Source of the DNA: TMED8 sp038125725
GTDB lineage: Bacteria > Pseudomonadota > Alphaproteobacteria > Rhodospirillales > Casp-alpha2
Length of the DNA stretch: 64,000 nucleotides
Direction of reading: 5' to 3'
NCBI GenBank assembly: GCA_038125725.1
Contig: JAYPEK010000012.1
Coordinates: 1 to 64,000, forward strand
The stretch's first letter is position 1, and the number at the start of each line of letters is the position of its first letter. Under the pieces are notes generated by a model, which was not told the origin of the DNA, made no database searches, and saw only the letters and a program-made list of their open reading frames with translations. Of the stretch, positions 1-7,818 are shown piece after piece. A program made the translations under genes and the position numbers.

Positions 1-607
1 GGTTGCGGCGGATGTAGGCGATGATCGCCTCGTCCATCTTGTCGCCGCCGACGCGAACCGAGCGCGAATAGACGATGCCGCCCAACGACAGCACGGCGAC
101 CTCGGTGGTGCCGCCGCCGATGTCGACGACCATGGAGCCCGTGGGCTCGGTGACCGGAAGCCCGGCGCCGATGGCGGCGGCCATGGGTTCCTCGATCAGG
201 TAGACTTTTCTCGCACCCGCGTTCTCGGCCGAGTCCTGAATGGCGCGGCGTTCCACCGCCGTCGAGCCCGACGGCACGCAGACGACGACCACCGGGGCGG
301 CGAAGCTCCGGCGGTTGTGCACCTTGCGGATGAAATACTTGATCATTTCCTCCGCCACTTCGAAGTCGGCGATGACGCCGTCTCGGAGCGGGCGGATGGC
401 GCGGATGTTGCCGGGCGTGCGGCCGAGCATCTGCTTGGCCTCCTCGCCGACGGCCAGCACCTGCTTCTTGCCCTTGACCTCGGCGATGGCCACCACCGAA
501 GGTTCGTTCAGGACGATGCCGCGGCCCTTGACGTAGACAAGCGTATTGGCCGTGCCCAAATCAATGGCCATGTCGGCGGACAGAAATCCGAAAAGTCGCG
601 AAAACAT
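1..607 (-). CDS. mreB: Rod shape-determining protein MreB (5' part, cut by window edge)
   Basis: Bacterial actin that polymerises under the inner membrane and positions the cell-wall elongation machinery. About 202 N-terminal residues are present and the reading frame runs off the window start. The translation begins MFSRLFGFLSADMAIDLG, followed by the phosphate-1 loop DLGTANTLVY, then NEPSVVA, an RPLRDGVIADF segment and the phosphate-2 motif VVDIGGGTTEVAV, all typical of MreB rather than FtsA or DnaK. The ATG at 607 fits the usual MreB N-terminus. Neighbours mreC/mreD would lie outside the window. leuA lies upstream on the same strand, about 106 bases away, separated by a hairpin. Confidence 0.96.
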   Translation of the reverse strand, partial: MFSRLFGFLSADMAIDLGTANTLVYVKGRGIVLNEPSVVAIAEVKGKKQVLAVGEEAKQMLGRTPGNIRAIRPLRDGVIADFEVAEEMIKYFIRKVHNRRSFAAPVVVVCVPSGSTAVERRAIQDSAENAGARKVYLIEEPMAAAIGAGLPVTEPTGSMVVDIGGGTTEVAVLSLGGIVYSRSVRVGGDKMDEAIIAYIRRN

Positions 608-653
608 GGATTCTCGTTAAAGAAAAAGGGTCAACGAAAGATTAATGCGGCGC

Positions 654-679
654 CGCCCGGGAAAATAATTTCCCAGGCG
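654..679 (-). terminator. Hairpin between leuA and mreB, possible leuA terminator
   Basis: An 11-bp stem (arms 654-664 and 669-679, one G-U pair in the minus-strand RNA) closes a 4-base loop just after the leuA stop codon. The stem is stable but no run of U follows it on the minus strand, so it may be a weak terminator, an mRNA-stabilising 3' end, or part of the mreB leader. Confidence 0.5.
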
Positions 680-713
680 ACTCCGCATTTATAAAAGCTT
701 GCGCGGTACGTTA

Positions 714-2276
714 CTAGGCCGAAAGCGCCGCCGGTGCGGTTTTTTCCCGTTTCACCAGCAACTTATTCAAGGCATGCACATAAGCCCGGACGGAGGCCAC
801 CATGGTGTCGGTGTCGGCGCCGGAGCCGGTGACGGACTTGCCGTTCTCCTCCAACCGCACGGTCACCTCGGCCTGGGCGTCGGTGCCCTGGGTGACAGCA
901 TGCACCTGATAGAGTTGCAGCCGCGCCGTGTGCGGGAACAGTTCCTTGACGCAGTTGAAGGCGGCGTCGACGGGGCCGTCACCGGTGGCTTCGCAGGATT
1001 TCACCTCACCGTCGACGGACAGTTCCAGCTTCGCCTTCGGCGGCTGGTGCACGGTGCCGCACATGATCTCCAGGCTGGTCAACTGGATGCGGTTCGATTC
1101 ACTCATCACCCCGTCGTCGACCAATGCAACGATGTCTTCGTCGAACACGTCCTTCTTCAGGTCAGCCAATTCCTTGAAGCGGCGGAAAGCGTCCTGGCGG
1201 GCGTTGTCGCCCAGATCGTAACCCAATTCCTTCAGCTTCTCGTTGAAGGCATGGCGGCCGGAATGCTTGCCCAGCACCAATTTGTTGGCGGTCAGGCCGA
1301 CCGATTCGGGGGTCATGATCTCGTAGGTGCGCACGTCCTTCAAAACGCCGTCCTGGTGGATGCCGGCCTCATGCGCGAAGGCATTGGCGCCGACGATGGC
1401 CTTGTTGGGCTGCACCTGGAAGCCGGTGACGCTGGAGACCAGCCGCGATGCCTTGGTGATGTCGGTGGTAACGATTTCGTTTTCGAAGGGCATGACGTCG
1501 GCACGGGTGCGCAGCGCCATCACGATCTCTTCCAACGACGCGTTGCCGGCACGTTCGCCGATACCGTTGATGGTGCATTCCACCTGGCGCGCACCGGCAC
1601 TGACGGCGGCCAGCGAGTTGGCGACGGCCAGGCCCAAGTCGTTGTGGCAATGCACGCTCAGGCGCGCCTTGTCGACGTTCGGCACCCGGTTCATCACCGT
1701 GCGGATCAGGGCGGCGTATTCCTCCGGCACGGTGTAACCCACGGTGTCGGGAATGTTGATGGTGGTGGCGCCAGCCTTGATCGCGCTTTCCACGCACTGG
1801 CACAGGAAATCGATTTCCGTGCGGGTGCCGTCCTCGGCCGACCATTCCACGTCGTCGCAGTAGTTACGCGCGCGCGTGACGCTGTCGATGACGGCCTGGT
1901 GCACTTCCTCGGGCTCCATCTGCAGCTTCACCGACATGTGCAGCGGGCTGGTGGAGATGAAGGTGTGGATGCGTTTGCGCTCGGCCGGTTCCAGGGCTTC
2001 GGCGGCGGCGTCGATGTCCATGGCGCCGGACCGGGCCAGGGAGCAGACGACGGAATTCTTAACCACCTTGGCCACTTCGTTGACGGCCTCGAAATCGCCG
2101 GGCGACGCGATAGCGAAGCCGGCCTCGATGACATCGACACCCATGCCTTCCAGCATCTTCGCGACGCGCAGCTTCTCTTCCAGGTTCATGGAGCAGCCGG
2201 GCGATTGCTCGCCGTCACGCAAAGTGGTGTCAAAGATGATGACCCGGTTCGGGTCCGTGTCGGTAAAGTTATTCAT
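714..2276 (-). CDS. leuA: 2-isopropylmalate synthase
   Basis: Condenses acetyl-CoA with 2-oxoisovalerate, the first committed step of leucine synthesis, in the cytoplasm. The 520-residue length fits the standard bacterial LeuA (HMGL-like TIM barrel plus C-terminal LeuA dimer regulatory domain). Visible motifs: IIFDTTLRDGEQSPG near residue 13, HCHNDLGLAVANS (metal-binding histidines), GIGERAGNASLEE, and HQDGVLK. The C-terminal 150 residues carry the leucine feedback domain. The ATG at 2276 is preceded by AAGGA on the minus strand. Upstream is a leucine-rich leader ORF and nested inverted repeats, suggesting translation-coupled control by leucine. The substrate comes from the ilvBNC pathway encoded 1 kb away. 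Confidence 0.97.
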   Translation of the reverse strand: MNNFTDTDPNRVIIFDTTLRDGEQSPGCSMNLEEKLRVAKMLEGMGVDVIEAGFAIASPGDFEAVNEVAKVVKNSVVCSLARSGAMDIDAAAEALEPAERKRIHTFISTSPLHMSVKLQMEPEEVHQAVIDSVTRARNYCDDVEWSAEDGTRTEIDFLCQCVESAIKAGATTINIPDTVGYTVPEEYAALIRTVMNRVPNVDKARLSVHCHNDLGLAVANSLAAVSAGARQVECTINGIGERAGNASLEEIVMALRTRADVMPFENEIVTTDITKASRLVSSVTGFQVQPNKAIVGANAFAHEAGIHQDGVLKDVRTYEIMTPESVGLTANKLVLGKHSGRHAFNEKLKELGYDLGDNARQDAFRRFKELADLKKDVFDEDIVALVDDGVMSESNRIQLTSLEIMCGTVHQPPKAKLELSVDGEVKSCEATGDGPVDAAFNCVKELFPHTARLQLYQVHAVTQGTDAQAEVTVRLEENGKSVTGSGADTDTMVASVRAYVHALNKLLVKREKTAPAALSA

Positions 2277-2292
2277 GATGTGGTTCCTTCGG

Positions 2293-2391
2293 TTCGACTT
2301 AGGTTAACGATCGAGTTGGATGGGATCGATCCCCTGAACGCGGCCACCGTTGGGCGGCTCACAGACTGCGCTCAGGGGCACCTAAGTCGAA
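2293..2391 (-). promoter_or_regulatory. Nested stem-loop leader between leader ORF and leuA
   Basis: Two nested inverted repeats lie in the leuA leader. The outer one is a perfect 12-bp repeat (arms 2293-2304 and 2380-2391, TTCGACTTAGGT and its complement). The inner one is 11 bp with one G-U pair (arms 2331-2341 and 2368-2378). The upstream arms overlap the last codons and stop of the leucine-rich leader ORF, including two CTT leucine codons. The downstream outer arm ends a few bases before the leuA ribosome site. The geometry suits a ribosome stalled at leucine codons altering access to leuA translation or transcript elongation. A perfect 12-bp palindrome also sits at 2322-2333. No U-run is visible, so a classic terminator is not shown. 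Confidence 0.6.
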
Positions 2392-2542
2392 GCGCCCCTG
2401 CCGGGATAAGCAGAAGCGAAAGGGAAAGCGCCATGAACAGCCCATGGGTCGCGGCGCCCAACTGGGCGGCGGCGTCAATCAACGAAATGTGCATCGCGTC
2501 GATCATGGGCTTGGCGCTGTTCCAAACAATTTTTCCGGCCAT
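2372..2542 (-). CDS. Leucine-rich leader peptide upstream of leuA
   Basis: A 56-codon ORF starts at an ATG preceded by a strong GAGGAG at about 8 bases spacing. Its last 18 residues, ALSLSLLLIPAGALRLRC, contain seven leucines, mostly CTT codons. An internal ATG at 2434 would give a 20-residue peptide covering just that part. The stop lies inside the nested hairpin in front of leuA. Attenuator leader peptides for amino-acid operons are known to be rich in the regulated amino acid; this one is longer than usual. It could alternatively be a small conserved membrane peptide, since the leucine stretch is hydrophobic. Not matched to any named family. Confidence 0.6.
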   Translation of the reverse strand: MAGKIVWNSAKPMIDAMHISLIDAAAQLGAATHGLFMALSLSLLLIPAGALRLRCP

Positions 2543-2559
2543 GGCCGAAACTCCTCGAG

Positions 2560-2589
2560 ACAAAACACCTTTTTGTCGACGGTTGTCAA
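2560..2589 (-). promoter_or_regulatory. Possible promoter for the leuA leader
   Basis: On the minus strand TTGACA (2589-2584) is a perfect -35 box, followed after 18 bases by TTTTGT (2565-2560), a poor -10. A start near 2553 would place the leader ORF's GAGGAG almost at the 5' end. Only the -35 is convincing. Confidence 0.35.
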
Positions 2590-2744
2590 CCTGAATGTAC
2601 CGGAATTGTGCCCCGCGCGGCCTTGCGGAAGCGTTAACGGCGACAGCCACCCCGCCGGCGCGCATGCGAAATGGTTCGGCGTTTGACCCTATTTTGCCGG
2701 GCGGACCGGTAGGTTTTCGAGCCGAACATGGCTATACTCCCGCT

Positions 2745-3347
2745 ATGATGGCATTAGGGGTCCCTGTCATCGAAGGCGACATCGATATCGTCCGAACCTT
2801 CATGGATCCGGCCGAGTCGCCCGTCGCCTATCATCTCGACGCGCTGCGCTATTGGAACGAGCGCCGCGGCGATCGGTTTGCGCCGGCCTGGACCGATCTG
2901 TCGCTGATGGATTTCCCGCCGCGCGTGATCCCAATGATCAGCGTCACCGACATCATCGCCGATCCACTCAGCTCCACCTACCGGTTCTGGGGCACCAAGC
3001 TGACCGACATTCATGGCGCAGACTTCTCCGGCAAGTCGCCGGCGCTGGTGCCGCCGGTGGCGCTCGGCATCGCCAACACCGGTGGCTGCGGGCGGCTCGT
3101 CGGCGATCGCGCCCCGCACCTGGAGGTCAAGGAGTTCCGCAACCTGAACGGCATCCTCGGCCGCGCCCTGGTGCTCAGGCTGCCGCTGTCGGACGACGGC
3201 AACACCGTCAACCACGGCCTCAACGTCTATTATTTCGAACCGGCGCGCTCGGACCAGCCGATGGCCGACTTCTTCCAGCAGGTGTTCGACAAATTGCGCG
3301 ATAGGCCACCACTGAATCCCGGCAACGAAGAGCCCCGCACACCTTAA
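2745..3347 (+). CDS. PAS-like single-domain protein (PAS_5/DUF1488-type alphaproteobacterial family)
   Basis: About 200 residues with no catalytic output domain. It opens with a short acidic stretch, then RYWNERRGDRFAPAWTDLS and FPPRVIPMISVTDII, then YRFWGTKLTDIHGADFSGK. This W-x-R-R...P...I...D pattern followed by YRYWG-like text resembles the PAS_5 family common in Alphaproteobacteria (recognition from memory). The frame is open 50 codons further upstream, but that text is low quality. The pair of ATGs at 2745/2748 directly follows TATACT (2733-2738), so transcript and start may nearly coincide (leaderless). Role unknown; related proteins are presumed small sensors. It is transcribed away from leuA. 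Confidence 0.65.
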   Translation: MMALGVPVIEGDIDIVRTFMDPAESPVAYHLDALRYWNERRGDRFAPAWTDLSLMDFPPRVIPMISVTDIIADPLSSTYRFWGTKLTDIHGADFSGKSPALVPPVALGIANTGGCGRLVGDRAPHLEVKEFRNLNGILGRALVLRLPLSDDGNTVNHGLNVYYFEPARSDQPMADFFQQVFDKLRDRPPLNPGNEEPRTP

Positions 3348-3361
3348 CGGCATGCGGGGCT
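3331..3361 (+). terminator. Hairpin overlapping the stop of the PAS gene
   Basis: A perfect 9-bp stem AGCCCCGCA/TGCGGGGCT (3331-3339 and 3353-3361) overlaps the end of the PAS gene. It sits between two convergent genes, so it can serve either strand. No T-run follows, which makes termination efficiency uncertain. Confidence 0.5.
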
Positions 3362-3370
3362 CGAGCTCTT

Positions 3371-3409
3371 GGCCGGCAATTGGGGCCGGCAATTGGGGCC
3401 GGCGATTGG
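3371..3409. repeat. Three tandem copies of a 13-bp unit
   Basis: GGCCGGCAATTGG is repeated three times head to tail (3371-3383, 3384-3396, 3397-3409; the third copy has G for A at position 8). The array lies between the convergent PAS gene and ilvC. Each unit contains the palindromes GCCGGC and CAATTG. No function is evident. Confidence 0.9.
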
Positions 3410-3417
3410 ATCGCGGC

Positions 3418-4437
3418 TTAGTTCTTTTCCTTGTCGACCAGCGCGTTCTCGGCGATCCACGGCATCATGGCGCGCAGCTTGACACCCACCTGTTCGACGC
3501 CGTGCTCGGCGGCGAGGCGGCGCTCGGCCTTGAAGTTCGGCAGGCCGGCCTGGTTTTCCAGCATCCACTGCTTGACGAAGCGGCCGGTCTGGATGTCGGC
3601 GAGGACATCGCGCATGGCCTGCTTGGTTTCGTCGGTGATGATGCGCGGGCCGGTCATGTAATCACCGTACTCGGCGGTGTTGGAGACCGAGTAACGCATG
3701 TTGGCGATGCCGCCTTCATAGATCAGGTCGACGATCAGCTTCACCTCGTGGCAGCACTCGAAGTAGGCCATCTCCGGCGCGTAGCCGGCTTCCACCAGGG
3801 TTTCGTAACCGGCCATGATCAGCGCCGAGAGACCGCCGCAAAGCACGGCCTGCTCGCCGAACAGGTCGGTTTCGCATTCTTCCTTGAAGGTGGTCTCGAC
3901 GATGCCGGCGCGGCCCGCACCCAGGGCGGCGGCGTAGGAGATGCCGATGTCCTGGGCGTTGCCCGACGCATCCTGAGCGACGGCGATGAGGCTCGGCACG
4001 CCGGCGCCGCGCACATATTCGGAACGCACCGTGTGGCCCGGGCCCTTCGGCGCGATCATGAAGACGTCGAGATCGCCGCGCGGCTCGATCAGGCCGAAGT
4101 GCACGTTGAGGCCGTGCGCGAAGGCCAAGGCGGCGCCTTGCTTCAGGTTGTCGGCGAGGTGCTCGTTATAGAGCTGCGCCTGACCCTCGTCCGGGGTCAG
4201 CACCATGAAGATGTCGGACTGCTGGGCGGCTTCGGCGGCGGTCATCACCTTGAAGCCGTCGTTCTCGGCCTTCTTGGCCGAACCGGAACCTGGACGCAGC
4301 ACCACGACGACGTCCTTGACGCCGCTGTCGCGCAGGTTCAGCGCGTGCGCGTGGCCCTGGCTGCCGTAGCCGGCGATGGCGATCTTCTTGTCCTTGATCA
4401 GGTTCACATCGGCATCGCGATCGTAATAAACTCGCAT
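3418..4437 (-). CDS. ilvC: Ketol-acid reductoisomerase (NADP+)
   Basis: Converts acetolactate or acetohydroxybutyrate to the dihydroxy acids of valine, leucine and isoleucine synthesis using NADPH and Mg2+. At 339 residues it is the short class I type. Seen: the Rossmann loop AIAGYGSQGHAHALNL near residue 20, APKGPGHTVRSEY, the metal-binding segment ECETDLFGEQAVLCGG, and the C-terminal knot region with CHEVKLIVDLIYEGG and SNTAEYGD. It lies 46 bases downstream of ilvN on the same strand and is the third gene of the ilvB-ilvN-ilvC operon. Confidence 0.97.
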   Translation of the reverse strand: MRVYYDRDADVNLIKDKKIAIAGYGSQGHAHALNLRDSGVKDVVVVLRPGSGSAKKAENDGFKVMTAAEAAQQSDIFMVLTPDEGQAQLYNEHLADNLKQGAALAFAHGLNVHFGLIEPRGDLDVFMIAPKGPGHTVRSEYVRGAGVPSLIAVAQDASGNAQDIGISYAAALGAGRAGIVETTFKEECETDLFGEQAVLCGGLSALIMAGYETLVEAGYAPEMAYFECCHEVKLIVDLIYEGGIANMRYSVSNTAEYGDYMTGPRIITDETKQAMRDVLADIQTGRFVKQWMLENQAGLPNFKAERRLAAEHGVEQVGVKLRAMMPWIAENALVDKEKN

Positions 4438-4483
4438 TTCGTATTTCCCCTCGGTTTTCTAAACCCAAAAAGTTGCTGGCGGC

Positions 4484-5011
4484 TCAGCCCGCCCGATCCA
4501 TGGCCTCGGCGCCGCGCGAAATGGCGGCGACCCCGGTGCGCGATACGTCCACAAGGCCCAGCGGCTCCATCAGCTTGATGAAGGCGTCGACCTTGGTCGA
4601 CTTGCCGACGATCTCGAACACGAACGAGGTGTTGGTGCTATCAACCACGCGCGCACGGAAGATATCGGCAATCCTCAGACTTTCAACCCGCATTTCACCC
4701 GAACCCGCGACCTTGATCAGCGCCAGCTCGCGCTCGACGCTGGCGCCATGCAGGGTCAGGTCCCTGACCGTGTGTACCGGTACCAGCCGGCCCAACTGCG
4801 CCTTGATCTGTTCGATGATCATCGGCGTGCCGGTGGTGACGATGGTGATGCGGCTGAGCGCGTTGGCGGCATCGGTCTCGGCCACGGTGAGGCTCTCGAT
4901 GTTGTAGCCGCGGCCGGAAAACAGGCCAATGACACGCGCCAGCACGCCCGGCTCGTTGTCGACCAGGACCGCAATGGTGTGGGTATTCTCGATTTGTGGT
5001 TTGGCGTTCAC
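4484..5011 (-). CDS. ilvN: Acetolactate synthase small (regulatory) subunit
   Basis: Regulatory subunit of acetohydroxyacid synthase; it stimulates the large subunit and mediates feedback by branched-chain amino acids. The 175-residue length fits the IlvH/IlvN long form. An N-terminal ACT domain is recognisable: TIAVLVDNEPGVLARVIGLF and GRGYNIESLTVAETD, with the valine-site glycines and asparagine present. The C-terminal ALS_ss_C domain follows (ADIFRARVVD, TSFVFEIVGKS). It begins 22 bases after the ilvB stop codon, consistent with stoichiometric co-expression. Confidence 0.96.
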   Translation of the reverse strand: MNAKPQIENTHTIAVLVDNEPGVLARVIGLFSGRGYNIESLTVAETDAANALSRITIVTTGTPMIIEQIKAQLGRLVPVHTVRDLTLHGASVERELALIKVAGSGEMRVESLRIADIFRARVVDSTNTSFVFEIVGKSTKVDAFIKLMEPLGLVDVSRTGVAAISRGAEAMDRAG

Positions 5012-5033
5012 GTTGGTTACTCCGTTGCGGGCC

Positions 5034-6800
5034 TCAGACCAGGACCATGCCGTCTTCGGAAATCGGCTTTTCGGCCTGGTCGTTGGGACCGAGCAGCATC
5101 TCGTTGTGGGCGGCGCCCGACGGGATCATCGGGAAGCAGTTCTCCGCCTGATCCACGTGGACGTCGACGATGACGCCGTTGTCGATCTTGATCATCTCCT
5201 TGATGACGTCGTCGACTTCGCTCGGCTTGGTCGCCTGCAGGCCCACCATGCCGAAACTCTCCGCCAGCTTCTGGAAGTCCGGCAGGCTCGACATGTAGCT
5301 TTCCGAATAGCGTCCGCCGTGCAGCAGTTCCTGCCACTGGCGCACCATGCCCATGTAGAAGTTGTTGAGGATGAACGACTTTACCGGCAGCCGGTACTGG
5401 CGGATGGTCGACAGTTCCTGCACGTTCATCAGGAACGAGGACTCGCCGGCGATGTCGATGCAGAGCGCATCCGGATAAGCGATCTGCACGCCCATGGCGG
5501 CGGGCAGGCCGTAGCCCATGGTGCCGAGACCGCCAGACGTCATCCAGTGGTTGGGCTTGTCGAAGCCGAAATACTGCGCCGCCCACATCTGGTGCTGGCC
5601 CACCTCGGTGGAGATATAGACGTCCTTCTTCAGCTTGCGGGTGATTTCATACAACCTCTGAATGGCGTACTGCGGCTTGATGACATCGCCCTTCTGCTCG
5701 AACTTCAGGCAATCGACGGCGCGCCACTTGTCGATCTGCGCCCACCAGGCCTTCAGTGCCTTGGCGTCGATCTGCGACTGCGAGGAGCGCCACACCTTGA
5801 TCATGTCCTCGAGCACATGCGCCACGTCGCCGATAATCGGAATGTCGACGGCGACGTTCTTGTTGATGGACGAGGGGTCGATGTCGATGTGGATGATCTT
5901 GGCGTCCGGCGCGAAGGCGTCGAGGCGCCCGGTCACCCGGTCGTCGAAACGCGCGCCGATGCAGACCATCACGTCGGAGCCGTGCATGGCGAGGTTGGAT
6001 TCATAGGTGCCGTGCATGCCGACCATGCCGAGATACTGTTTCTCGGAGGCCGGAAATGCGCCGAGCCCCATCAGCGTCAGCGTGCAGGGCGCGCCGGTCA
6101 GTTTGACGAACTGGGTCAGCAGTTGCGATGCCGCCGGGCCGGAATTCACCACCCCGCCGCCGGCATAGATGATCGGCTTCTTGGCCTTGGCCAGCGCCTG
6201 CACGGCGGCCTTCACCTGTTTCATGTCGCCCTTGACCTGCGGGTTGTAGCTGCGCGCCTTGATCTTCGATTTGGGCAGGTATCCGCCCATCGCCATCAGC
6301 ACGTCCTTCGGCAGGTCGATGACCACCGGGCCGGGACGGCCGGAGCGGGCGACGTGGAAGGCCTCGTGCATGACGCGCGCCAAGTCGTCCACGTCCTTGA
6401 CCAGGTAATTGTGCTTGGTGCAGGGGCGCGTGATGCCGGTGGTGTCGGCTTCCTGGAAGGCGTCGTTGCCGATCAGGTGGGTCGGCACCTGGCCGGTCAG
6501 GCAGACGACCGGAATCGAATCCATCAGGGCGTCGGTCAGGCCGGTGACCGCGTTGGTGGCGCCGGGGCCCGAGGTGACCAGCACGACGCCGACCTTGCCG
6601 GTCGAACGCGCATAGCCCTCGGCCGCGTGCACGGCGCCGCCTTCCTGGCGCACCAGGACGTGGCGGATACGGTTCTGCTGGAAGATGGCATCGTAAATGG
6701 GCAGTACGGCGCCACCCGGATACCCGAAGATATCGGTTACGCCCTGTTCGTCCAACGCCTTCAAGACGATTTCCGAACCGCTCATTGTTTCCTTGGCCAT
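5034..6800 (-). CDS. ilvB: Acetolactate synthase large (catalytic) subunit
   Basis: ThDP-dependent enzyme joining two pyruvates, or pyruvate with 2-oxobutyrate, at the head of branched-chain amino acid synthesis. About 588 residues with the three ThDP-enzyme domains in order: ThDP-PYR (DIFGYPGGAVLPIYDA with the catalytic glutamate region RQEGGAVHAAEGYAR), central FAD-type domain, then ThDP-PP with GGLGTMGYGLPAA and the Mg-binding motif starting IAGESSF. I chose ATG 6800 (MAKETMSG) because GGAGAAGAAAG precedes it. The frame stays open to 6953, and an alternative ATG at 6821 exists. It is first in the ilvBNC operon. Confidence 0.95.
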   Translation of the reverse strand: MAKETMSGSEIVLKALDEQGVTDIFGYPGGAVLPIYDAIFQQNRIRHVLVRQEGGAVHAAEGYARSTGKVGVVLVTSGPGATNAVTGLTDALMDSIPVVCLTGQVPTHLIGNDAFQEADTTGITRPCTKHNYLVKDVDDLARVMHEAFHVARSGRPGPVVIDLPKDVLMAMGGYLPKSKIKARSYNPQVKGDMKQVKAAVQALAKAKKPIIYAGGGVVNSGPAASQLLTQFVKLTGAPCTLTLMGLGAFPASEKQYLGMVGMHGTYESNLAMHGSDVMVCIGARFDDRVTGRLDAFAPDAKIIHIDIDPSSINKNVAVDIPIIGDVAHVLEDMIKVWRSSQSQIDAKALKAWWAQIDKWRAVDCLKFEQKGDVIKPQYAIQRLYEITRKLKKDVYISTEVGQHQMWAAQYFGFDKPNHWMTSGGLGTMGYGLPAAMGVQIAYPDALCIDIAGESSFLMNVQELSTIRQYRLPVKSFILNNFYMGMVRQWQELLHGGRYSESYMSSLPDFQKLAESFGMVGLQATKPSEVDDVIKEMIKIDNGVIVDVHVDQAENCFPMIPSGAAHNEMLLGPNDQAEKPISEDGMVLV

Positions 6801-6921
6801 CTTTCTTCTCCGTTCACTCATCAAAAAGCCGGCCCTCACGGCGTCCCAGTCTGCCGTTCGAACCGGTTTCCAGTCTGAAATTCGCGCAACGCCGGGCGTG
6901 GCCGGGGGCGCGAGCAGGCGG

Positions 6922-6950
6922 AACCTAGTCACTCGGACCCGGATGGTCAA
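6922..6950 (-). promoter_or_regulatory. Sigma-70-type promoter of the ilvBNC operon
   Basis: On the minus strand TTGACC (6950-6945) and TAGGTT (6927-6922) are separated by exactly 17 bases, about 120 bases before the ilvB start. The flank upstream of the -35 (6951-7035) is strikingly AT-rich compared with the rest of the window and could act as an UP element or a bending-protein site. It also holds TGACGTCA at 7020-7027. No leader peptide rich in Ile/Leu/Val was recognised downstream. Confidence 0.7.
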
Positions 6951-7035
6951 CACAAAATCCAGAATTTTTGGAAAGTTTTTTTAGATCATTCTTTTTGAAA
7001 ATTTCGTTACGGATAATTTTGACGTCATAAAATTC

Positions 7036-7800
7036 TCATGTCGTCAGTTTCTGGTCCAATTCGGCGATGATCGGGCCGGCAATGGCCATGGCTTCGCGTT
7101 TGCCCATGCCGGCGCGCAGCTTGGCATCATAGAGGGTGCGGATGACGATCAGGTCGTTTCGCCCGAGCGCCGTCGGCTGGCTTCGGTTATTGAACACGGA
7201 CGGCTGCACCAGATCGCTATCATTGGGAAGGCCAAGTGCCTGGGTCATTTCCTCCAACAGGCAGGCGGTCATGGCGTCCGGCTTCAACGCGTTGTTGACG
7301 ACGATGGTCGCCCAGACGATGCGCCCTTCCTTGGCGGCGGTGAGAAAATAACAGACGCCCGGCGCCGCCAGCCGCTTCAGCAGATCCGGGCTCGCGCCCT
7401 TGACCAGGAACGGCGCATGCATGGCGAGGCGAGGCACGAACTTGATGAAGAAATTTGGTGGTTTGCCGACCTTCTCGGAGCTCTCCGCCTTGATGCCGCT
7501 AACCTGGATCAGGGTCTTCAGGTGCGTGCGGATGATTTCGATGTTCGGTGCCGCGGGGGTCGCATTCTGCAGTTTCAGTTCCTTGCCGCCGCCGGCCTTG
7601 TCGATGAGCTTGCCTTCCATGGCGGAAACGTTGATGCGGACGGGTCCTTCCCATTTCTGCACCACCGGCGTGCCCTTCTTCAGGTATTCGGATCCGAACA
7701 CCACGTCCTCGAAGAATTGGGTCAGGCGTTTGACGTCGGCATCGGCGGCAAGCGCCGGCCGGGTGACGAGAGCGGCGCCGAGCGCCAGGATCATCATCAT
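7036..7800 (-). CDS. DUF2927 family exported protein
   Basis: A 254-residue protein with an N-terminal signal sequence (MMMILALGAALVTRPALA). It carries the DUF2927 signature near residue 180-210: a short Cys-containing CLLEE segment, the QALGLPND box, and a PSVFNN motif, followed by LIVIRTLYD. In this family the text resembles a metalloprotease-like region in which the usual HExxH is absent; no enzymatic activity is established. It lies 18 bases downstream of miaA on the same strand, so the two are probably co-transcribed, but no functional link with tRNA modification is apparent. Confidence 0.8.
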   Translation of the reverse strand: MMMILALGAALVTRPALAADADVKRLTQFFEDVVFGSEYLKKGTPVVQKWEGPVRINVSAMEGKLIDKAGGGKELKLQNATPAAPNIEIIRTHLKTLIQVSGIKAESSEKVGKPPNFFIKFVPRLAMHAPFLVKGASPDLLKRLAAPGVCYFLTAAKEGRIVWATIVVNNALKPDAMTACLLEEMTQALGLPNDSDLVQPSVFNNRSQPTALGRNDLIVIRTLYDAKLRAGMGKREAMAIAGPIIAELDQKLTT

Positions 7801-7818
7801 GGCCGCAGCCTAGCACGA

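Noticed and set aside
2322..2333. 12-bp palindrome GGGATCGATCCC in the leuA leader as an operator
   Set aside because: Perfect but without a recognisable regulator motif; it is more simply part of the loop region inside the nested leader hairpins.
699..2594. 631-residue open frame on the plus strand opposite leuA
   Set aside because: Its composition (rich in His, Gln, Val and Gly) is typical of antisense frames in high-GC DNA, and the minus strand carries a complete LeuA with all catalytic motifs.
6801..6953. N-terminal extension of IlvB upstream of 6800
   Set aside because: The frame stays open to 6953, but that text covers the promoter region itself and does not resemble IlvB proteins; the ATG at 6800 with GGAGAAGAAAG is a better start.
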